64,000 bases of DNA from positions 62,001-126,000 of the forward strand of contig JAYODU010000005.1 of assembly GCA_038106445.1 (NCBI GenBank). The letters run 5' to 3'. Position 1 is the first letter of the stretch; each line of letters opens with the position of its first letter. Source of the stretch: Pseudemcibacter sp038106445. GTDB taxonomy: Bacteria; Pseudomonadota; Alphaproteobacteria; Sphingomonadales; Emcibacteraceae. Positions 8,643-17,911 of this stretch are shown piece after piece. A program made the translations under genes and the position numbers. The notes beneath the pieces were generated by a model. It searched no databases. It was not told where the DNA came from and saw nothing but the letters and a program-made list of their open reading frames with translations.

Positions 8643-10736
8643 ATGCGGCCAGAGATTTTATTTCCACTTTTTGCGAATACGACAACTTTGCCTGGGGTTG
8701 GCAGTCGTATAGCCGCAAGTCTTGAAAAGATAGCAGGAAGCAGGATCATTGAAATGTTGTGGCATTTGCCCGTGGATATTATAGATAGACGTAATTCACC
8801 AAAGCTTGCAGACATTAAATATGATCAGATCGTGACGGTGGAAATAACAGTTGGCAAACATGATATCGCTCCGGCAAAAAGTAAAAAACCTTATCGTGTT
8901 TACTGCCATGATAATACTGGTACAATTCAGCTTATATTTTTTCACCCTAGGCATGATTATCTGGCAAAGCAACTTCCCGAAGGTGAAAAGCGTCTGATTA
9001 GTGGCAAGGTGGAATTATATAATGGTCAGTTACAAATGAGCCATCCTGACTATATTTTACCACTGGATAAAAAGAATGAAATCCCATTGGTCGAACCGGT
9101 ATATCCGTTAACTGCCGGCATCAGCGGTAAAGTCATGACACGGATAATGGGTGATTCCTGTAAAAAAGCGGGAGAACTGCCTGAATGGCTTGACGTGTCG
9201 CTACTGAAGCGTGAAAAGTGGGGCAGTTGGTATACTTCGTTGCTTACTGCGCATAACCCAACGGACGCTGCGGGGATTCCTTCAAGTGCAAAAGCAAGAA
9301 TGCGCCTGGCTTATGACGAATTGCTTGCCAATCAGCTTGCGCTTGAAATAATGCGCAAACAAACGAAGAAGAAAAAAGGCCGGGTGATGAAATCTAACGG
9401 TATGCTTTTGAATAAAACAATTAAGTCGCTACCTTATGAACTTACAGGTGCACAAAAAAGGTCAATTGATGAAATAAAAAAGGACATGGAAGATGGTGCA
9501 GCCATGATGCGGCTTCTCCAGGGGGATGTTGGTAGCGGTAAAACGGTGGTTGCCCTTTTAAGTATGCTTATAGCGGTGGAAAACGGAGCACAGGCGGCGT
9601 TACTTGCACCAACTGAAATTTTAGCAAGACAGCATTATGCGGGACTAACCGAGCTTTCAAAAATAACGGGCGTTAATATTGCCATCCTTACAGGAAGGGA
9701 TAAGGGTAAATCCCGTGAAAAATTACTCTCGGATCTTGTGGACGGGAATATTGATATTTTAATAGGAACGCACGCAATATTTCAAAAAAGTGTTATTTAT
9801 CATGATCTTGCGGTCGTGGTTATTGATGAACAACACCGCTTTGGTGTTGAACAGCGCATGGCCCTCGCTGCAAAGGGCAAACAGGGATTAGGTGTAGATA
9901 TTCTGGCCATGACCGCAACGCCGATTCCCCGTACGTTAACACTTACTGTGTATGGTGATATGGATGTTTCACGGCTTGATGAAAAACCACCGGGCCGTAT
10001 GCCCATAGATACCCGTGTTATGCCACTTAACCGTCTTGATGAAATTGTATCAGCTGCCAAAAGGGCGATTGAAGGTGGTGCGCGTCTTTACTGGGTATGC
10101 CCGTTAGTAGAAGAATCTGAAGTATTGGATCTTGCCGCCGCGGAAGAAAGATACCGGCATTTGACGCAAGTTTTTGGTGATCGTGTGGAGTTAGTGCACG
10201 GGAAAATGAAAGCGCACGATAAAGATGATGTTATGGCCAAATTTGAAAGGGGTGATATTGATATTCTCGTAGCAACCACAGTCATCGAAGTTGGTGTTGA
10301 TGTGTCAGAGGCAACCGTTATGATCATTGAACATGCCGAGCGCTTTGGTCTATCACAGCTTCATCAGTTGCGGGGACGGGTAGGGCGTGGGACGGGAAAA
10401 TCAACATGCCTGCTTCTTTATGGTAATATGCTGGGAAAAACCGCAAAAGCGCGCCTTTGCATAATGCGTGAAACCGAAGACGGCTTTTTAATTGCAGAAG
10501 AAGATCTTAAGTTACGCGGTGCGGGGGAATTACTTGGCACAAGACAAAGCGGTCTTCCCAAATTTAAGGTCGCCAGTCTGGATGATCATCATAAACTTAT
10601 TCCGATGGCGCGGGATGATGCCCGCTTGATATTATCAAATGATCCTGATTTATCCTCGGAAAGAGGAAAAAATTTGCGAATATTACTCTATCTTTTTGAA
10701 CGAGATGAGGGTGTTAAATATCTTAAATCCGGATAA
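8643..10736 (+). CDS. recG: ATP-dependent DNA helicase RecG
   Basis: A 697-residue branch-migration helicase acting on stalled forks and Holliday-type junctions. It has an N-terminal wedge/OB region (about 60-160), Walker A GDVGSGKT near residue 293, Walker B VIDEQHRFG near 393, TATPIPRT, and motif VI QLRGRVGRG. Length is standard. The start MRPEILFPLF follows a GAGGGTGA sequence that serves as Shine-Dalgarno. The gene end overlaps the convergent rsmJ by 14 bp. The upstream gap to sdhE (about 96 bp) should hold both divergent promoters. Confidence 0.97.
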   Translation: MRPEILFPLFANTTTLPGVGSRIAASLEKIAGSRIIEMLWHLPVDIIDRRNSPKLADIKYDQIVTVEITVGKHDIAPAKSKKPYRVYCHDNTGTIQLIFFHPRHDYLAKQLPEGEKRLISGKVELYNGQLQMSHPDYILPLDKKNEIPLVEPVYPLTAGISGKVMTRIMGDSCKKAGELPEWLDVSLLKREKWGSWYTSLLTAHNPTDAAGIPSSAKARMRLAYDELLANQLALEIMRKQTKKKKGRVMKSNGMLLNKTIKSLPYELTGAQKRSIDEIKKDMEDGAAMMRLLQGDVGSGKTVVALLSMLIAVENGAQAALLAPTEILARQHYAGLTELSKITGVNIAILTGRDKGKSREKLLSDLVDGNIDILIGTHAIFQKSVIYHDLAVVVIDEQHRFGVEQRMALAAKGKQGLGVDILAMTATPIPRTLTLTVYGDMDVSRLDEKPPGRMPIDTRVMPLNRLDEIVSAAKRAIEGGARLYWVCPLVEESEVLDLAAAEERYRHLTQVFGDRVELVHGKMKAHDKDDVMAKFERGDIDILVATTVIEVGVDVSEATVMIIEHAERFGLSQLHQLRGRVGRGTGKSTCLLLYGNMLGKTAKARLCIMRETEDGFLIAEEDLKLRGAGELLGTRQSGLPKFKVASLDDHHKLIPMARDDARLILSNDPDLSSERGKNLRILLYLFERDEGVKYLKSG

Positions 10737-11325
10737 ATACATCGTATCGTGTTGATTTTCCGGTAATCTGGTGAGATGGCCTTGGAAGCTCATCCATTGG
10801 TCTTGCATGTTGTGGCCATTTCAAAACGACACGTTTTGTTGCATATTTCAAAGCGACATTCATCAATTTCCCGGCATCTTCATCAGTACCGACAATGTCA
10901 CGTATGATACGCATTTCTTTTTTTACAAGCGCAGATTTACTTCGGGGGGGATGCATGGGGTCGATGATCACTATTTTCGGTTTTATTGATGGCAGTAATT
11001 CAATTGCATCACCGTGAATAAGTGTCATTCGTTCTATCACTTCAGCATATTTATAGCTTTCATTTTTTGCACGGACCATGGCATCATGAAGCAGTGAATG
11101 CATTTGTGGGTTTCTTTCTATCATGGTGACATTTGCACCAAGGGACGCAAGCAGGAAAGCGTCACGGCCAAGTCCGGCAGTTGCATCTATTATATGTAAA
11201 TTGGTTTTACCTTTAAGGCCAACTGCCTTTGGTAGAGCCTGCGACCTGCCGCCCCCCTGACGAAAGCGGTAGCCCACGGGTCCATCAACAAAATCACAGA
11301 TCAGGCCTTGATCCTTATTTTGCAT
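10723..11325 (-). CDS. rsmJ: 16S rRNA (guanine1516-N2)-methyltransferase RsmJ family
   Basis: A SAM-dependent methyltransferase of the RsmJ family (former DUF548), which methylates G1516 of 16S rRNA. Visible features are GPVGYRFRQGGG, the SAM motif I IDATAGLGRDAFLLASLG, and IIDPMHPPR followed by KSALVKKEM. I choose the ATG at 11325 (MQNKDQGLIC, 200 aa), which overlaps the end of the DUF502 gene by 11 bp. A further 16 codons upstream are open but do not look like family sequence. At 200 aa it is shorter than the enterobacterial enzyme at the N-terminus. It is the last gene of the lptF-like to rsmJ run. Confidence 0.88.
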   Translation of the reverse strand: MQNKDQGLICDFVDGPVGYRFRQGGGRSQALPKAVGLKGKTNLHIIDATAGLGRDAFLLASLGANVTMIERNPQMHSLLHDAMVRAKNESYKYAEVIERMTLIHGDAIELLPSIKPKIVIIDPMHPPRSKSALVKKEMRIIRDIVGTDEDAGKLMNVALKYATKRVVLKWPQHARPMDELPRPSHQITGKSTRYDVFIRI

Positions 11326-12007
11326 TTTTACGCGGAAGGTCTTCAGGATTAACCAGTCCGGCACTAATAACATATTTGGCGCCCTGATCGGGGGTCATAT
11401 CCAGATAAATCAGATCTTTCCTGGGAACGAAAAGCAAAAATCCGGATGTGGGGTTAGGGGTTGTCGGTAAAAACACATTGACAACTTCATCTTCCATTTT
11501 GGTTTGTATTTCGCTTTTGTTTTCAGCAGATACAAAGGCTATTGCCCAGATGCCCTTACGCGGATATTCCACCAGAACGACGTCGCTGAAGCTTTTTGTA
11601 TCCTGTGCAATAACGGTTTCAAATATCTGCTTTAAGGTTCCATAAATGCTGCGAAAGACTGGCATACGGTCAACAATGCGTTCCCCGAAACGGATAAGGG
11701 CGCGCCCGAAGAGATTAGCCGTTAAAGCACCGAGAAGGATAAGGAATATGACAACGGTGACAAGGCCCAGACCGGGGATTGAAAATGGCAGATAATTTTC
11801 CGGATTATAAACAGTCGGAATAAGCGGTTTGATATGATCATCGACAAATGTAATAAACCACCAGCCAATATAGGTCGTGATGCCAATCGGAGCGGCGACC
11901 ACAAGGCCGGTAAGAAAATATCGTCGCATACGATGAAGGAAACTAAGTTGTTTGGCAGGTTCAACAAATATAGGTTCCGGGGTCTGTGTTTCGTTTTTAT
12001 CGTCCAT
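11315..12007 (-). CDS. DUF502 membrane protein
   Basis: A 230-residue protein of the DUF502 family. It has two membrane segments, about residues 28-55 (YFLTGLVVAAPIGITTYIGW) and about 75-105 (GLVTVVIFLILLGALTANLF). The conserved cytoplasmic domain follows (PVFRSIYGTLKQIFETV, VLVEYPRKGIWAIAFV and FLPTTPNPTSGFLLFVP). Function is unknown; homologues are widespread in bacteria and plants. It sits directly against the ceramide-synthase-like gene (stop 12008, start 12007). Neighbourhood with recG/rsmJ is common in alphaproteobacteria, so a sphingolipid role should not be assumed. Confidence 0.85.
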   Translation of the reverse strand: MDDKNETQTPEPIFVEPAKQLSFLHRMRRYFLTGLVVAAPIGITTYIGWWFITFVDDHIKPLIPTVYNPENYLPFSIPGLGLVTVVIFLILLGALTANLFGRALIRFGERIVDRMPVFRSIYGTLKQIFETVIAQDTKSFSDVVLVEYPRKGIWAIAFVSAENKSEIQTKMEDEVVNVFLPTTPNPTSGFLLFVPRKDLIYLDMTPDQGAKYVISAGLVNPEDLPRKNAK

Positions 12008-13156
12008 CTACAAGTCTTTTTGAAATAATCTGTATGTTTTATATTTCACACAGCCAATCGTTTCCAGTAGTTTCGAAAGGCGGGTATTTTCTTCGAGTAC
12101 CCATGATAACTCAGCTGTATGACAGCCTAATTTAATCGTGCTTTGTCGGCATGCTTCAAATAGTCCGAATGACATAATACCACTTAATCTGCTATTTTGA
12201 TATTCTTTACGAACCCCCATCAACGGTACACGCACCGTTTTAAAGCTTGGGTTTAATTTCAGTCGCCACAGCAGTTTAAAAATACCAAAGGGGAAAAGCT
12301 TACCATCAAGATCAGAAATAATTTCATTAACGTTCGGCAATGTCACCATCATGGCTTGCGGGACCCCGTCAATTTCAGCAATATACGTGAAATCTTCTCT
12401 TATGATCATTTTTAACTCTTTTACCGCATGATCAAGTTCTGCTTCGGTAAAGGGGATGTATTTCCAGTTGTCTATCCATGCATCATTAAAAATATCGAGA
12501 ATAATTTTTAATTCTTCCTCATATTTATTCATGTTAATGGGTCTGAATGAAATCTGTCCTTTGTCGACGGCACGGTTTACCAGTTTCTGAATAGCATCGG
12601 GCAATATAGGTTTGCTTATATCCAGGGTATAAGCCCAGGTATCTTTTGCCTTTGTTAACCCCGCACCCAGCACCAGTTTTTCAAAATATGGTCTGCTGTG
12701 TCCCATCAGCAGGCATGGCGGAGTATCAAAGCCATCAACCAGCATGCCGGTTTCTTCATTGATGGATAGGCAAAAAGGACCGATCATTTCGATCATACCG
12801 TTTTCTTTTAACCAGTTTGATGCAGTTTCAAACAAGGTATTTGCTACATCCTGATCATCGATACAATCGAAAAAGCCGTAATGGCCAGTTTTGGTGCCGT
12901 GATGTTTGGGGACCAGTTCATCAATCTGTGCGCTGATACGGCCAACGGGCTTTCCGTCTTTAAAAGCGATCCAGAAACGCACATTAGCATGCTGAAAATA
13001 CGGGTTTTTATTTTCATCAATGGCATCCATGCGTTCCATGATAAGCGGTGGCACCCAATTGGGCTCATCTTTATATATATCCCAAAGAAGTTTTACGAAT
13101 GTTTCCCTGTCTGATTTTGTCAGAGCAGGCTTAATTTCAATATTGGATGAATTCAC
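12008..13156 (-). CDS. GNAT-superfamily protein, probable bacterial ceramide synthase (bCerS type)
   Basis: A 382-residue protein of the GNAT-like family often labelled 'dATP pyrophosphohydrolase' or 'N-acetyltransferase'. The Caulobacter member of this family is the bacterial ceramide synthase that N-acylates 3-oxosphinganine. Shared features are the opening FVKLLWDIYKDEPNWVPPL, NPYFQHANVRFWIAFKDGKP with VGRISAQID, and INEETGMLVDGFDTPP. With spt, ACP, CerR and acyl-AMP-ligase genes a few kilobases away, the ceramide-synthase assignment is well supported by context. It is still an inference from family and neighbourhood. It lies directly downstream of the LptG-like gene in the same direction (16 bp gap). 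Confidence 0.8.
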   Translation of the reverse strand: MNSSNIEIKPALTKSDRETFVKLLWDIYKDEPNWVPPLIMERMDAIDENKNPYFQHANVRFWIAFKDGKPVGRISAQIDELVPKHHGTKTGHYGFFDCIDDQDVANTLFETASNWLKENGMIEMIGPFCLSINEETGMLVDGFDTPPCLLMGHSRPYFEKLVLGAGLTKAKDTWAYTLDISKPILPDAIQKLVNRAVDKGQISFRPINMNKYEEELKIILDIFNDAWIDNWKYIPFTEAELDHAVKELKMIIREDFTYIAEIDGVPQAMMVTLPNVNEIISDLDGKLFPFGIFKLLWRLKLNPSFKTVRVPLMGVRKEYQNSRLSGIMSFGLFEACRQSTIKLGCHTAELSWVLEENTRLSKLLETIGCVKYKTYRLFQKDL

Positions 13157-13172
13157 ATCGAACCCTTTATTA

Positions 13173-14303
13173 TTATTCTTCTGTTACGAGTATGAAACTG
13201 ATGCCTGCCAATCCGAATAATACGAATGGAAGCCACGCAGCTACAAGCGGTGGAACTGCACCATATTGGCCAAGTGCAATAAATAGATTATTTACTACAA
13301 AGAAACCAAAGCCCATAGATAAAGTAATTAAAATACGCCCAAGTAGGTTCCCACCACGGTGAAGCCCAAATGCAGCAAGCCCGGCAAGTAGCGGCATCAG
13401 AAGTGTACTTAATGGCGAAACATATTTTTGCTGGAGCATTGTATCGAAGTTGCCTGTATCGTGCCCTTCAGACTGTAATTGATTTATGGCTCTTCTTAAG
13501 CGGGGCAGATTTACCTGATCAGCGATAATTGCAAGCGAGATAAACCGTTCAGGCGGGATGGTAGTTACCCAGTCAAGGTTTTCCAGTTCTTTTATTTCCA
13601 ATGTGTTTACGTCAAAATCCTTAACACCGTATAGTTTCCATGAACCGTCACGGTGAACCGCAAAATCGGCCTTAACAATATTTGTGATATTTTTTTGTGG
13701 ATCACGAATATATTGCGTGACCTGATCAAGTAATAAAATACTACCGTTACGGCTTGCACTTTCTGCTTTTACAAGGTTTTCGCCGTCGGTTACCCATGAA
13801 TCATAAACGGAATCAGGGGCGGGTGGTATATTGGCAGCAAAGCCGTTTTCTTCCCAATTTCTAAGTTCCGACCGTGCTTGCACAGTTACGGTTTCCGAAA
13901 AGACAAAATTGATAGCCCCTATTAAAAGGGAAACAGCCATTAATGGAACAATAATACGAAATGCAGACCATCCCGCAGCCTTCATAATGACAATTTCACT
14001 ATGAACATTCAGAACAGACAGGGTTAAAATAGATGCAAGTAATGCTACAAACGGCGAAAAAAGAGAAATCAGATGCGGGCTTCTAAGGGTCACATATTTC
14101 CATAAATCTGCATACACGGCACCATCGCCGGCAAGAATTTCTTCTGACTTTGCCAGCAGGTCAAGCATCTGAAGTGTAGCGATTAATCCGACAAGTATAA
14201 CAACATAACGGGTAGCAAAAATCTTTGCCAGATAAACATCCATACTACCGGGATTAAATATTTTACCAAAATGGCCGCCGTAGCTGATTACACGTTCTAC
14301 CAT
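13173..14303 (-). CDS. LptG-like permease (YjgP/YjgQ family)
   Basis: A 376-residue inner-membrane permease. Three N-terminal membrane segments (residues about 35-60, 75-110 and 120-145) precede a periplasmic beta-jellyroll-like region (about 150-285), then three C-terminal segments (about 290-375). Family landmarks are LQMLDLL, HSEIVIMKAAGWSAFRI, and the loop PPERFI. Such proteins pair with LptF and LptB to extract lipopolysaccharide from the inner membrane. The gene follows the LptF-like gene with a 1-bp gap. The first 20 residues (FGKIFNPGSMDVYLAKIF) resemble alphaproteobacterial LptG N-termini, so I keep the first ATG. Whether the cargo is LPS or a sphingolipid cannot be told from sequence. 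Confidence 0.85.
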   Translation of the reverse strand: MVERVISYGGHFGKIFNPGSMDVYLAKIFATRYVVILVGLIATLQMLDLLAKSEEILAGDGAVYADLWKYVTLRSPHLISLFSPFVALLASILTLSVLNVHSEIVIMKAAGWSAFRIIVPLMAVSLLIGAINFVFSETVTVQARSELRNWEENGFAANIPPAPDSVYDSWVTDGENLVKAESASRNGSILLLDQVTQYIRDPQKNITNIVKADFAVHRDGSWKLYGVKDFDVNTLEIKELENLDWVTTIPPERFISLAIIADQVNLPRLRRAINQLQSEGHDTGNFDTMLQQKYVSPLSTLLMPLLAGLAAFGLHRGGNLLGRILITLSMGFGFFVVNNLFIALGQYGAVPPLVAAWLPFVLFGLAGISFILVTEE

Positions 14304-14304
14304 T

Positions 14305-15483
14305 TCAGTTAGCTGTCCTTAAACGTTTAAATAAACTGCTTATTGTTACAACAATTATATCAGATATTATTTCAAGGTTTCTAAGTGGAACACCACCAAC
14401 CTGATAGGCACCAACATAATAAAGCCGTGCTGTTACAATCATAAAAATAGCCGTTGGCAGCCATATTGAAATATAAAGGCTTAAACTGCCTTCTGCCGCA
14501 AAATCATACCCGAATTCAAGCACTTTATGATATAAAAGCAAAATGAAAAAGCCGACAGAAATACCGAGCGCGCGCCCGGACCTTTTTGCCACTAGACCCA
14601 GTGGGACAGCCAAGAACGGGACAATTAATATTGATAAGGCCCTTGCTGCCCTGGTATGGAGCATAGCAATTACAGAACTGTCACCGCTATTTCGTTCCTG
14701 CCATAGTTCAGCATAAGTCATTTCTTCAGCATCATCACCGCGATTACGAAATTGTTCAAACATGGGAACCTCAAGCGGTAAATCATGCATGTCAAATTTA
14801 AGAATTCTGGGCCGATTCTGACTGACATCAAAATCGATCAACGATCCATCAAATAATCTGAGAATTATATATTTCTGGTCAGGGGATGCAAAAAAACTTC
14901 CCCTTTTTGCGCTTACAGAAAAAATATGGCCATCGGCATCTTCTTTTTGTGCAAATATATCAAGCAGTTCGCGTCCTGAATTCTGACTTTCTTCAATTCT
15001 TAATGTCAGACCTTCCCCAAGATTTGTGAATTCATTGGATTTGATTGCAGCGCCAAGCGCACCACTTCTTACGTCAAATATGAGTTCTTCATATGCATAT
15101 TTGCTATACGGCTGAACAAAGCCAACAACCAGAATATTTACAATGAGCAAAAACAATGCGATCAGAATAGACGGAACCAAAAGGCGATGCAGACTAAGCC
15201 CACAAGATAAAAAAGCATCAAGTTCGCTGCTTAAGGCAAATTTACGGATAGCAAGGAGAACTCCCAAAAACATTGCCAGGGGAATGACAAGGGTCAAATA
15301 TTGCGGCATGAGGTTTCCAAGCATTTGCCACACTACGTCAATTGGGCCGCCTTGGTTAATCACAAAATCAAAAAGCGACAGCATTTTTTCAAGCAATAGC
15401 AAAAGAGCTGATATCCCCAATGTTGCAATCAGGGGTACCAGAGTACTTCGCATAACGTAAAAATCGATTTTATTTAGCATCAA
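14305..15483 (-). CDS. LptF-like permease (YjgP/YjgQ family)
   Basis: A 392-residue partner of the LptG-like protein, with the same six-segment plan: segments about 12-35, 50-80 and 95-120, a periplasmic domain about 130-270, then segments about 275-365. Landmarks are FYVMRSTLVPLIATL, SSELDAFLSCGLSLHRLL and the C-terminal VPFLAVPLGLVAKRSGRALG. It is the first gene of a reverse-strand run: lptF-like, lptG-like, ceramide-synthase-like, DUF502, rsmJ. None of the usual lptFG neighbours (lptD, surA, pdxA, rsmA) is nearby. The ATPase LptB is not in the window. Confidence 0.85.
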   Translation of the reverse strand: MMLNKIDFYVMRSTLVPLIATLGISALLLLLEKMLSLFDFVINQGGPIDVVWQMLGNLMPQYLTLVIPLAMFLGVLLAIRKFALSSELDAFLSCGLSLHRLLVPSILIALFLLIVNILVVGFVQPYSKYAYEELIFDVRSGALGAAIKSNEFTNLGEGLTLRIEESQNSGRELLDIFAQKEDADGHIFSVSAKRGSFFASPDQKYIILRLFDGSLIDFDVSQNRPRILKFDMHDLPLEVPMFEQFRNRGDDAEEMTYAELWQERNSGDSSVIAMLHTRAARALSILIVPFLAVPLGLVAKRSGRALGISVGFFILLLYHKVLEFGYDFAAEGSLSLYISIWLPTAIFMIVTARLYYVGAYQVGGVPLRNLEIISDIIVVTISSLFKRLRTAN

Positions 15484-15720
15484 TTGCTCAGTCGCTTGAA
15501 TAATTTCTTGTTTTCTTAATTTAGCTCATTTAAGGCTAAGTATATTAAATATTTTACTATTTATTAGCAGAACAAGCAAAATTAATGGCAAAATAGTATA
15601 CACATTGCGCATATGCCAGAACTTTATGGTCACTATGGGACAAAAATATTTAATTTGTAAACAATTTAGTATAAAACAAGTATGTAGCGAATTAAACGCA
15701 GGCTGAGATAAAAGATTGAT

Positions 15721-16680
15721 ATGATCGCTATTTTGAGCAGCCCTGATTCATTTCAAAATAAAACTGAAATGGAGCGGATCAGGAAAGTTATTAAACAGGA
15801 AGGTTCAGGCATTATCCATTATGAAGTTAAGAACTTTATGGATATTGGCGAGGCTCTTGATCGGTTTAAACAATGTAATGTCACAGCGATTGTGATTATC
15901 GGCGGGCAGGCCCTGTCATCCGCTACTTTCGAATATCTTTTGGATAAAAAACCGTTTGGAAAAAAACAAATTCCAATATCAGTATTATCGGGTGATGAAG
16001 AAAGATTTATTTCGCAAAGTTTTGGTGCTACATCATCTTACCCTCATCAGGATCTGGAGATTATCCTCAGAAAACATAGTACCGGCAGACTTTTGGATCA
16101 TCTTGTAAAAACACCACTTATTAAAATTGAGGGTGTTATGCATATTGGTAAACTTTACGGGCTTTATTTTTGCACGGGAGAAATTATAAGCCGGAAATCA
16201 CTTTTTCAAAGGAAATTACACCAATCAGGTATAAAGCAACTCATTCAAAATTATGCAACCATAATTTCGTTGCTATATAAAGCGTATATAGGATCACGGC
16301 GTTCTGATGATATAAAAGAAATGATCCGTATTAACCGTAATCAGCGAGGGGCAGTTGTCGGGCGATATTTTATGGTTTTGTTGAGCAGTCTTGACTGGAT
16401 TTTTCTTCGTACAAAATTTCCGATGAAAAAAAGCCAGAATACAATAAATTTTTTAAGCGTGGAAAATACTAAGGATGCCATACTGAATACGGGCAAAAGA
16501 ATGTTAAAAGGGTCCTACACCGAACACATGTTACCTGGGCATGTTATAACGGAAATAGAACATGCAAGGCTGGTTTTTAATAAAAAATTTGTCGTTGATG
16601 ACTGTTTTTATGAAACAGATTTAAATGGTGAACTGCTTATTTCAGTAGCGGATAACTTAACATTCATCCGGCTTGATTAG
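15721..16680 (+). CDS. Diacylglycerol/ceramide-kinase-like protein with degenerate catalytic motifs
   Basis: A 319-residue protein whose layout follows the DAGK_cat lipid-kinase fold of alphaproteobacteria. The opening AILSSPDSFQNK corresponds to the usual 'LSNP.S..N' start. Then come IHYEVKNFMDIGEAL, a strand VTAIVIIGG, PFGKKQIPISVL, and a C-terminal VVDDCFYETDLNGELLISV. The nucleotide-binding GGDGT motif reads GGQALS (around residue 60), the downstream PxGTTN-type loop reads LSGDEER, and the late DGE motif reads DDC. These losses argue against normal kinase activity. It converges with spt (4-bp overlap). Related Caulobacter genes act as ceramide kinases, so a non-catalytic or altered role in the same pathway is the best guess. 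Confidence 0.6.
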   Translation: MIAILSSPDSFQNKTEMERIRKVIKQEGSGIIHYEVKNFMDIGEALDRFKQCNVTAIVIIGGQALSSATFEYLLDKKPFGKKQIPISVLSGDEERFISQSFGATSSYPHQDLEIILRKHSTGRLLDHLVKTPLIKIEGVMHIGKLYGLYFCTGEIISRKSLFQRKLHQSGIKQLIQNYATIISLLYKAYIGSRRSDDIKEMIRINRNQRGAVVGRYFMVLLSSLDWIFLRTKFPMKKSQNTINFLSVENTKDAILNTGKRMLKGSYTEHMLPGHVITEIEHARLVFNKKFVVDDCFYETDLNGELLISVADNLTFIRLD

Positions 16681-17882
16681 GCTAGGACGCCAAGTTTTTT
16701 TCCAACTTTAATAAATCTTTCCAACATGTAATCAATTTGTTCAAAAGTATGCGCAGCAGATAAGCTGCAACGCATCAAGCTAAGATTATTTGGTGTTGCT
16801 GGTGGTACTGCCAAATTAACGTAAACACCTTCCAGCATCATATTTTGCCAGTATTCCACTGCCGTAAATTTTTCATCAATGATGATTGCCACAATTGGAC
16901 TTTCCCCTGTGGTTCCCATATTGAACCCGGCATCTGCCAGTCCTTTATTCAGCCTTTTTGAATTTTCCAGAAGTTTAACTCTAAGGTTACTGTCTTTTAT
17001 AAGTTCCAATGCTTTATTCGCTGATGCTACGACAGAAGGGGGTAACGATGCCGTGAAAACATATGGTCGGCATACCAAACGCAATGCTTCAAATTGCGGA
17101 TGGTTTGAAACACAGTATCCACCCACGGTTCCAACACTTTTACTAAAGGTTCCGACTGTAAAGTCCACAAGATGTTCAACCCCTTGTTCCTGCGCGACCC
17201 CGCGACCTGTTTTGCCGAAAACACCGATTGAATGTGCCTCATCAACAAGAACATAGGCATGATGTTTTTTTGCCGCCGTGGCAAGTTCCTTGATTGGTGC
17301 CTGGTCACCAAGCATGCTGTAGACACCTTCAATAACAACTAATATGCCCGCATCCGGATCTTTTCTTCTTATTCTCTCAAGACGTTTTTCAAGATTGTCA
17401 GGGTCATTATGTGCAAACCGTATCACCGTCGCGTTGCCCATTGAACACCCGTCATAAATGCTGGCGTGGCTATCAGAGTCAATCACGACATAATCATTTG
17501 GTCCGGCAAGCGTAGCAATGACCCCTAAATTGGCCTGATAGCCGGTTGAAAATACGATTGCATGATCAACATCATAAAAATTTTTGAGCGTTTCTTCTAA
17601 AATTTTATGGCCATTATAAGTACCATTCAGGACACGTGATCCTGTTGTGCCGGTACCAAAACTTCTTAATGCTTCTTCCGCTGCCTTAAGGCATTCCTCA
17701 TTATAGGTCATGCCCATATAATTGTTGGTGCCGGCGAGTATTGTCTTACGGCCATTAATGATTGCTTCCGTAGGTGATATCACTTTATCCATACTTACAG
17801 TGAATGGATTAAGTTCACCTTTAGGCAACTTGTTGTAATCATTTATTGTATTTTGAAATTTTTCAAACAGATCAGTGGTCAT
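16677..17882 (-). CDS. spt: Serine palmitoyltransferase
   Basis: A 401-residue PLP enzyme of the alpha-oxoamine synthase family, condensing L-serine with an acyl thioester to 3-oxosphinganine. The PLP lysine is K248 in GTFSKSVGTVGGY; VDEAHSIGVFG gives D214 and H217; H139 in DSHASIYDG stacks on PLP. The family also includes AONS, KBL and ALAS. The adjacent dedicated ACP, reductase and acyl-AMP ligase, as in the Caulobacter ceramide locus, point to Spt rather than BioF or HemA. It is the last gene of the reverse-strand operon aasR-cerR-acpR-spt. Confidence 0.92.
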   Translation of the reverse strand: MTTDLFEKFQNTINDYNKLPKGELNPFTVSMDKVISPTEAIINGRKTILAGTNNYMGMTYNEECLKAAEEALRSFGTGTTGSRVLNGTYNGHKILEETLKNFYDVDHAIVFSTGYQANLGVIATLAGPNDYVVIDSDSHASIYDGCSMGNATVIRFAHNDPDNLEKRLERIRRKDPDAGILVVIEGVYSMLGDQAPIKELATAAKKHHAYVLVDEAHSIGVFGKTGRGVAQEQGVEHLVDFTVGTFSKSVGTVGGYCVSNHPQFEALRLVCRPYVFTASLPPSVVASANKALELIKDSNLRVKLLENSKRLNKGLADAGFNMGTTGESPIVAIIIDEKFTAVEYWQNMMLEGVYVNLAVPPATPNNLSLMRCSLSAAHTFEQIDYMLERFIKVGKKLGVLA

Positions 17883-17911
17883 ATAATAATATCTAACCTT
17901 TTTGCAGGTGG

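Noticed and set aside
11315..12007. DUF502 gene as part of the sphingolipid pathway
   Set aside because: It touches the ceramide-synthase gene, but DUF502 is commonly next to recG/rsmJ in alphaproteobacteria lacking such loci.
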